Origin: Thermodesulfobacteriota bacterium
GTDB lineage: Bacteria; Desulfobacterota; QYQD01
DNA: 11,070 bases
NCBI GenBank assembly: GCA_030017815.1
Contig: JASEGX010000069.1
Location: 1-11,070 of the forward strand
Reading direction: 5' to 3'
The notes below the pieces were generated by a model, which searched no databases, had not been told where the DNA came from, and saw only the letters and a list, made by a program, of their open reading frames with translations. Made by a program: the position numbers and the translations under genes. Positions 7,659 to 11,070 of the stretch are shown here, piece after piece (position 1 is the first letter of the stretch; each line of letters begins with the position of its first letter).

Positions 7659-8090
7659 CTAAGTCCCCTGTGCTTTAGTTTTATGAGGTTGACAGCTTGG
7701 ACAAATACCAAAACATTCCAGGGAGTGGTCTTTTAAGGTAAAACCTGATTCTTTTTGAATAGCATTAGCCATATCCTGCACCACACAATGGCGCACTTTT
7801 TCTATCCGGCCGCAGACCTGGCACATGATATGGTGCACATGCTGCCCGGCTAATATAGCTTCGTAGCGTTTGAAAGCCTCTCTTAAATCGATTTCCCTCA
7901 CCAGGCCAATGTCCTTCAAGGCGCGCAGGTTGCGATAGACAGTGGCCAGATCGACCTTATGGCCTGTAAGTCGCCTGTGGATCTCATCCGGACTTAAGGG
8001 TTTTTCGCTTTGGGTCAATATGTGCCATATTTCCGCCCGTGCCCGGGTGAGAGATTTTTTGTGTCTGCGCAGATGGTTTGCTATATCCAT
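7659..8090 (-). CDS. zur: Fur-family metalloregulator, probable zinc uptake regulator
   Basis: DNA-binding metal sensor of the Fur superfamily, predicted to repress the downstream znuACB genes when zinc is bound. With the start at 8090 it has 143 residues. The winged-helix recognition segment DLATVYRNLRAL lies at about 47-58. The regulatory metal region GQHVHHIMC is near 83-90, and structural zinc sites are CQVC (C90, C93) and CFGICPSC (C126, C130, C133). The open frame extends upstream to a TTG at 8126, but that would run through the promoter and operator. The ATG at 8099 overlaps the -10 box. The ATG at 8090 lies just where transcription should begin, so it was chosen and would give a leaderless mRNA. 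Fur, PerR and Zur are hard to separate by sequence; the zinc call rests on the operon. Confidence 0.9.
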   Translation of the reverse strand: MDIANHLRRHKKSLTRARAEIWHILTQSEKPLSPDEIHRRLTGHKVDLATVYRNLRALKDIGLVREIDLREAFKRYEAILAGQHVHHIMCQVCGRIEKVRHCVVQDMANAIQKESGFTLKDHSLECFGICPSCQPHKTKAQGT

Positions 8091-8097
8091 AGCCGCC

Positions 8098-8126
8098 ATA
8101 ATAACAAAAATGCAAATCGTTTGCAA
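8098..8126 (-). promoter_or_regulatory. Promoter of the zur-znuACB operon
   Basis: On the minus strand, TTGCAA (8126-8121) and TATTAT (8103-8098) are separated by exactly 17 bases, close to the sigma-70 consensus TTGACA-17-TATAAT. Seven bases separate the -10 box from the ATG at 8090, so the predicted transcription start is at or next to that ATG. No Shine-Dalgarno sequence is present there, which fits a leaderless transcript. The call is from pattern only. Confidence 0.6.
8111..8125. promoter_or_regulatory. Palindromic operator, putative Zur box
   Basis: TGCAAATCGTTTGCA is a perfect palindrome with 6-base arms around a 3-base centre. It occupies the -35 edge and the spacer of the zur promoter, where a bound dimer would block RNA polymerase. 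Fur-family proteins bind palindromes of about this size, so autoregulation of zur-znuACB is likely. The exact motif preferred by this protein is not known from the sequence. Confidence 0.6.
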
Positions 8127-8220
8127 GTTAAGCTATGGGAATTAAATGTTTCTTGCCAAGCCCGTGCAACCCGATGTTTATGAACAGGTTTGTCAACAAT
8201 ATTATTAGGTTGGAAGGCCA

Positions 8221-9462
8221 TCAGTCTAGCCGTTTGTAATGCTCGGCCCTTATCATTTCCCGGTAAAATTCCAGGGTCTGCTGGGCTATACTGGTCCAAC
8301 TGAAGTACTTTTCGACCCGCTGCCTGGCTTTGAGACCCATCTCCTGAATCTTTTCTGGTGCAGAAAGAAGACTGTTTATAGCCGAAGCCAGACCCTGGGC
8401 GAACTGCTCCGGATGTTTGGGCGCAGGGTCACGGGCGCTCAAGGGTTCAAAGGGGACGAGAAGACCGGTTTCTCCATGCACCACCGCTTCCTTGATACCA
8501 CCTACAGATGAGGCGACCACGGGCGTCTCGCAGGCCATGGCTTCTACATTGATAATCCCGAAAGGTTCATAGATAGAAGGGCAGACAAAGATAGAGGCGT
8601 GGGTATACAGACTGATAAGGTCTTTTCTGGGAACCATCTGTGATATCCAGATGACCTCATTCTGTGTCTTGGTTTGTGCCGTTTCCGTCTTTTCCACCAT
8701 CTCTTTAGCGATCTCTTCCGTATCCGGGGAGGCAGCACAGACCACAATCTGCACGCCCGGACGCAGGTATTTTACTGCATCGAGGAGATGGAATACACCT
8801 TTCTGCCGGGTGATCCGGCCTACAAAGAGAATGAAGGGCTGATCAGGTTTGATCTGGTAAGAGGCAAGAAGCGCAGGGTTGGGGGTAGGTTTATACTGGT
8901 TGGTGTCAATGCCGTTATAGATAACACGAACCTTTTCTAACGGAACACCATAAAGATCGTGGACAGCCTTTTTCATGGATTGAGATACGGCAATGACTCC
9001 ATCAGCATTTTCATAGGCCGTTTTCTCCACCCATGTGCTGACCTGGTAGGCAGAGCCGAGTTGTTCCTCTTTCCAGGGGCGTTGAGGCTCCAGGGAATGG
9101 GTAGTGAGGACGAGAGGCACGCCCAGGAGATGTTTCAGCAGGCAGCCGGCCAGGTGGGTGTACCAGGTGTGGCAATGAACGATGTCCACATCTCTCATAG
9201 AACCGGCCATGACCAGGTTTCTCAGGAGGGTATGCAAAAACTTTTGATGACGTGGGTCATGGGAAGGGAAAGCAAAATCCGGGTTAATCCCTTTCACGGT
9301 CTTATTTTCCGAATATTCCTCTTGTTCGCCGAAACAGAGGATCTTTACTGCATGTCTTTTTCCCTCCAGATTAGCCAGTTCGCGGGATAAATATTCTATG
9401 TGGACTCCGGCTCCTCCATACACATGGGGAGGATACTCATTGGTTAAGAAAGCAATTTTCAT
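8221..9462 (-). CDS. GT4-family glycosyltransferase, actinobacterial-type glycogen synthase (GlgM/GlgA-like)
   Basis: GT-B fold retaining glycosyltransferase of family GT4, 413 residues. Its layout matches the 'Corynebacterium-type glycogen synthase' group, whose studied members make maltose-1-phosphate or glycogen from ADP-glucose. Visible motifs are NEYPPHVYGGAGVH (8-21, N-domain glycine loop), HCHTW (96-100), STWVEKTAYENADGVIAVS (142-160), VIYNGID (180-186), donor-binding R216 and K221 in VGRITRQKG, and the E-x7-E pair E299/E307 in YEPFGIINVE. The frame is open to a TTG at 9498, but MKIAFLTNEYPP at 9462 is the canonical family start. No Shine-Dalgarno sequence is seen before either. A weak TTGAAC (9498-9493), 18 bases, AAATAT (9474-9469) would again give a leaderless start. 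No other glycogen genes are in the window, so the exact product is uncertain. Confidence 0.82.
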   Translation of the reverse strand: MKIAFLTNEYPPHVYGGAGVHIEYLSRELANLEGKRHAVKILCFGEQEEYSENKTVKGINPDFAFPSHDPRHQKFLHTLLRNLVMAGSMRDVDIVHCHTWYTHLAGCLLKHLLGVPLVLTTHSLEPQRPWKEEQLGSAYQVSTWVEKTAYENADGVIAVSQSMKKAVHDLYGVPLEKVRVIYNGIDTNQYKPTPNPALLASYQIKPDQPFILFVGRITRQKGVFHLLDAVKYLRPGVQIVVCAASPDTEEIAKEMVEKTETAQTKTQNEVIWISQMVPRKDLISLYTHASIFVCPSIYEPFGIINVEAMACETPVVASSVGGIKEAVVHGETGLLVPFEPLSARDPAPKHPEQFAQGLASAINSLLSAPEKIQEMGLKARQRVEKYFSWTSIAQQTLEFYREMIRAEHYKRLD

Positions 9463-9585
9463 GGGTGAATATTTGGCACGTTCAAGAGAGAAGTTCAAGT
9501 ACTTTTTATCGTTGGTTGTTTTATCACACGGCTAAAATTGACGGTGGATTCAGGTTATCTTGCAATCGCAAAATCAGGAATGTGA

Positions 9586-9614
9586 TTGACACATAATTTA
9601 GCCAATGATACTTA
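9586..9614 (+). promoter_or_regulatory. Possible plus-strand promoter running into the MITE-like element
   Basis: TTGACA (9586-9591) is a perfect -35 hexamer, and TACTTA (9609-9614) follows after 17 bases. The -10 is only a partial match and overlaps the left terminal repeat of the element at 9612. It could have served the cas genes before insertion, or drive a transcript through the element. Low confidence, from pattern only. Confidence 0.3.
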
Positions 9615-9811
9615 ATACTACTCCGACAATTTTGTCATTCCCGAGGTTTTAATCGGGAATCTGGTTTATTTTAAAACCATATCCGTCCCCGAGTGCCTGT
9701 ATCGGGGATAAAAGCATTCGGGGATGACAGAAAAATAGGATTTTTTGTACTCAAATTAGGATTCTTTTCTTTACTATAAAGACATCGTGTGAAGTGTCGG
9801 AGTAGTATTAA
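9612..9811. mobile_element. MITE-like 200-bp element with perfect 17-bp terminal inverted repeats
   Basis: TTAATACTACTCCGACA at 9612-9628 is repeated exactly inverted at 9795-9811. Inside lies a second inverted pair, TGTCATTCCCGA (9633-9644) and TCGGGGATGACA (9718-9729), with one mismatch. Three hairpins lie within this inner region: ATTCCCGA/TCGGGAAT (9637-9644 with 9653-9660), TGGTTT/AAACCA (9662-9667 with 9674-9679) and TCCCCGA/TCGGGGA (9686-9692 with 9702-9708). There is no gene inside. The size, the perfect ends and the lack of coding are typical of a non-autonomous miniature element. No clear target duplication is seen outside the repeats; a TA or TTAA target would be hidden in the ends. 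Confidence 0.75.
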
Positions 9812-9826
9812 CCAGGGAGGCGGAGT

Positions 9827-9898
9827 ATGTCAACGGACTACTTGGTGCAGATATATAATGGACTGAAACTAACGGAGCAAGTGAATGTTATAAAATAA
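9827..9898 (+). CDS. Possible 23-residue peptide ORF with strong ribosome site
   Basis: A very good Shine-Dalgarno region (GGGAGGCGGAGT, 9815-9826) precedes ATG at 9827. The frame encodes 23 residues beginning MSTDYLVQIYNG and stops with TAA at 9896-9898. It lies directly behind the MITE-like element and about 100 bases before cas5. It could be a leader peptide, the remnant of a gene cut by the element, or chance. The peptide is not recognised. Apart from this ORF, nothing else is seen in 9812-10003. Confidence 0.3.
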   Translation: MSTDYLVQIYNGLKLTEQVNVIK

Positions 9899-10003
9899 TA
9901 GACGTCTCCCAATTACATTCGTTCCCTCTCGTCATCGGCAGCTTTAAGACGATTATAACCTTCTGTAATTTTTGGGAAACTTAAAGAGAATGAGGTAAAT
10001 ATC

Positions 10004-10618
10004 ATGGAAAAGAACTATCAAGTATCGTTTGAAATCGCAGGCCCTGCGGCGATGTTCACACGGCCGGATTCCGGCGCAGCGCCGATTTCTTATCCAGCGC
10101 CGACATATTCGGCAGCCAAGGGAATGTTTGAGGCCGTCGTGCGTTATACAAGCGCCCATATTCGCCCCACTAAAGTTGAAATATGCAAACCGATTCGGTT
10201 TCACAAGTATGTCACGAATTACGGGGGGCCGCTTCGAAAAGGCAATCAGCGATCAAAGGGCGCTTCTTATCAAATTCCGGCAACTATACTCGTTGACGTC
10301 TGCTATCGTATCTATGGTGTGATAGAAGCCGTGACTGCTGCGCCATGCGGCAATAATCATCTTCATGCATTGCAAGAAATATTTAAGCGCCGTTTAAAAA
10401 ATGGCCAGTGTTTTTATATGCCATGTTTTGGCTGGAAAGAATTTGTGCCGTCTTATTTGGGACCATTAAGATATGGTACCGAGATTGAAAAATCGATAAA
10501 TCAAATATTGCCGTCAATGCTGCATTCGGTATTCGATAGTCCCATGAACGGCAAGGCAAATCCTGTATATCGCCAGAACGTCGAAATAATGGAAGGGGTG
10601 CTGAGATATGATCAATGA
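10004..10618 (+). CDS. cas5: Cas5d-like CRISPR Cascade subunit (type I-C-like), short variant
   Basis: RAMP-family Cas5 of a type I CRISPR effector complex. In type I-C systems, which lack Cas6, this protein both cuts the precursor crRNA and caps the 5' handle. The N-terminal pattern is typical of Cas5d: YQVSFEIAGPAAMFTRP (5-21), ISYPAPTYSAAKGMFEAV (28-45) and ICKPIRF (60-66). The GNNHLHALQEIFKRRLKNG segment (116-134) and GWKEFVPSYLGP (143-154) match the later family blocks. At 204 residues it is shorter than the usual 220-250. Set against the Bacillus halodurans Cas5d triad Tyr46/Lys116/His117 (from memory), position 46 is Val (a Tyr is at 48), the Lys is Asn118, and only His119 is kept. GAGGT (9992-9996) is 7 bases before the ATG, and the gene overlaps the next by 11 bases. 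The subtype is inferred. Confidence 0.8.
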   Translation: MEKNYQVSFEIAGPAAMFTRPDSGAAPISYPAPTYSAAKGMFEAVVRYTSAHIRPTKVEICKPIRFHKYVTNYGGPLRKGNQRSKGASYQIPATILVDVCYRIYGVIEAVTAAPCGNNHLHALQEIFKRRLKNGQCFYMPCFGWKEFVPSYLGPLRYGTEIEKSINQILPSMLHSVFDSPMNGKANPVYRQNVEIMEGVLRYDQ

Positions 10619-11042
10619 AATTGTTTTACTGAATAATAGCATCAAACGATGCGGGTTGAAGGTCCAGAGTAAACATCCATGGATAACAGAACCCACAAGG
10701 AAAGAAGGTTTTATCGTTGGATTTAATTCATCTGGTCAAATAGGTGCAATCGAGCAATGTTCTTCCGACAGAATGGCTAAAATGTGGAAGATTTCGCCGG
10801 ACAATCAGAAAAGCTTTCCCGTGATAAATTTTAAAACCCCGATCTGGAAATCCTCAAAAGACCCATTAGGGGTTCATAACGCACTGAACGATAAAGACTT
10901 GGTTAAAAGTTGTGATAGCATGAGTAAAATCTGCAAGGATTCGGAGTTTGCCTATAAAGAATCGGAAAAGAATAAATTGGCGGGGAAACTTGTTGATTAT
11001 CCTAACGAAGTACTCAAATTATTGGTAACGTTCAAAAGGTGA
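10608..11042 (+). CDS. Cas8-like N-terminal region, 144 residues, short or broken
   Basis: This gene begins inside the last codons of cas5 (11-base overlap) behind GGAAGGGG (10591-10598), so it belongs to the same cas operon. Its content (GFIVGFNSSGQIGAIE at about 34-49, then SFPVINFKTPIW near 69-80 and LGVHNAL near 87-93) resembles the opening of Csd1/Cas8c-type large subunits, where a short 'DADG.l..ie' strand pair is followed by an 'LWD'-like block. This resemblance is weak and from memory. Normal Cas8c proteins have about 570-600 residues, but this frame stops at TGA 11040-11042. It may be a stand-alone small subunit, the first half of a split large subunit, or a frameshifted gene. Position, overlap and codon pattern support it being a real gene. 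Confidence 0.6.
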   Translation: MINEIVLLNNSIKRCGLKVQSKHPWITEPTRKEGFIVGFNSSGQIGAIEQCSSDRMAKMWKISPDNQKSFPVINFKTPIWKSSKDPLGVHNALNDKDLVKSCDSMSKICKDSEFAYKESEKNKLAGKLVDYPNEVLKLLVTFKR

Positions 11043-11049
11043 GGCATCA

Positions 11050-11070
11050 ATGTATTTCGACCGATTGGAT
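11050..11070 (+). CDS. Start of a third cas-operon gene, cut by window edge
   Basis: ATG at 11050 opens a frame reading MYFDRLD to the last base of the window. AGGTGAGG (11037-11044), which spans the stop of the preceding gene, lies 5 bases upstream and is a good ribosome site. This favours a separate gene in the same operon over simple read-through of a frameshift. Seven residues are too few to identify it; a Cas8 main part or Cas7 would be expected by position. Confidence 0.45.

Noticed and set aside
8959..9390. 143-codon plus-strand frame
   Set aside because: It is antisense to the glycosyltransferase, whose GT4 motifs are intact. No ribosome site and no recognisable domain are seen.
9555..9575. 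TTGCAATCGCAA-like inverted repeat before the glycosyltransferase, as a second Zur box
   Set aside because: Only 4-base arms match (TTGC/GCAA) and the centre differs from the palindrome at 8111-8125. It is too short to call.
9612..9811. CRISPR repeat array near the cas genes
   Set aside because: The repeated motifs in this stretch are inverted, not direct, and there are no equal-length spacers. No CRISPR array is present in the window.
9953..10204. 83-codon minus-strand frame with several Cys and Arg (CRICRRWIRNRRCAG)
   Set aside because: It is antisense to the conserved N-terminal part of cas5. The Cys/Arg pattern comes from reverse reading of GC-rich codons.

Overview
The window looks like a chromosomal segment of a Gram-negative bacterium with mid-range GC content. 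A deltaproteobacterial (Desulfobacterota-like) source fits best: there is an ElyC-type inner-membrane protein, a zinc uptake operon with a Fur-family regulator, and REP-like and 'TGTCATTCCCG'-type intergenic repeats. This assignment is an inference from gene style, not a database result.

Layout. (1) 1-1907, plus strand: the end of a tryptophan operon, trpB (5' end cut by the window) overlapping trpA by 4 bases. (2) 1908-2169: a repeat-filled gap between convergent genes, with an inverted REP pair (REPIN-like) flanked by three copies of a second repeat. (3) 2170-4938, minus strand: elyC, and upstream of it a 619-residue conserved-looking protein of unknown function that resembles nitronate-monooxygenase-type FMN barrels and carries two CxC motifs. 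(4) 5081-8126, minus strand: a zinc uptake operon in the order zur-like, znuA, znuC, znuB. A 15-base perfect palindrome lies inside a near-consensus promoter in front of the regulator. (5) 8221-9462, minus strand: a GT4 glycosyltransferase of the actinobacterial-type glycogen synthase (GlgM/GlgA) family. (6) 9463-10003: a non-coding stretch with a 200-bp MITE-like element with perfect 17-bp terminal inverted repeats, a possible promoter running into it and a 23-codon ORF. (7) 10004-11070, plus strand: the start of a CRISPR-cas effector operon, with a short Cas5d-like gene, an overlapping 144-residue gene resembling the N-terminal part of a Cas8-type large subunit, and the first codons of a third gene. 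The window ends before cas7, cas3 or an array could be seen.

How the genes work together. TrpA and TrpB form tryptophan synthase. ZnuA binds zinc in the periplasm, ZnuB is the membrane channel and ZnuC the ATPase; the Fur-family protein probably represses all four genes, including its own, when zinc is sufficient. The cas genes appear to be an accessory insertion behind the MITE, with visibly more AT-rich sequence than the rest. The main points to check are the unknown FMN-barrel-like protein, the Cas5 with two of three expected catalytic residues changed plus its split or unusual large-subunit partner, and the frame irregularity at the znuA/znuC junction.
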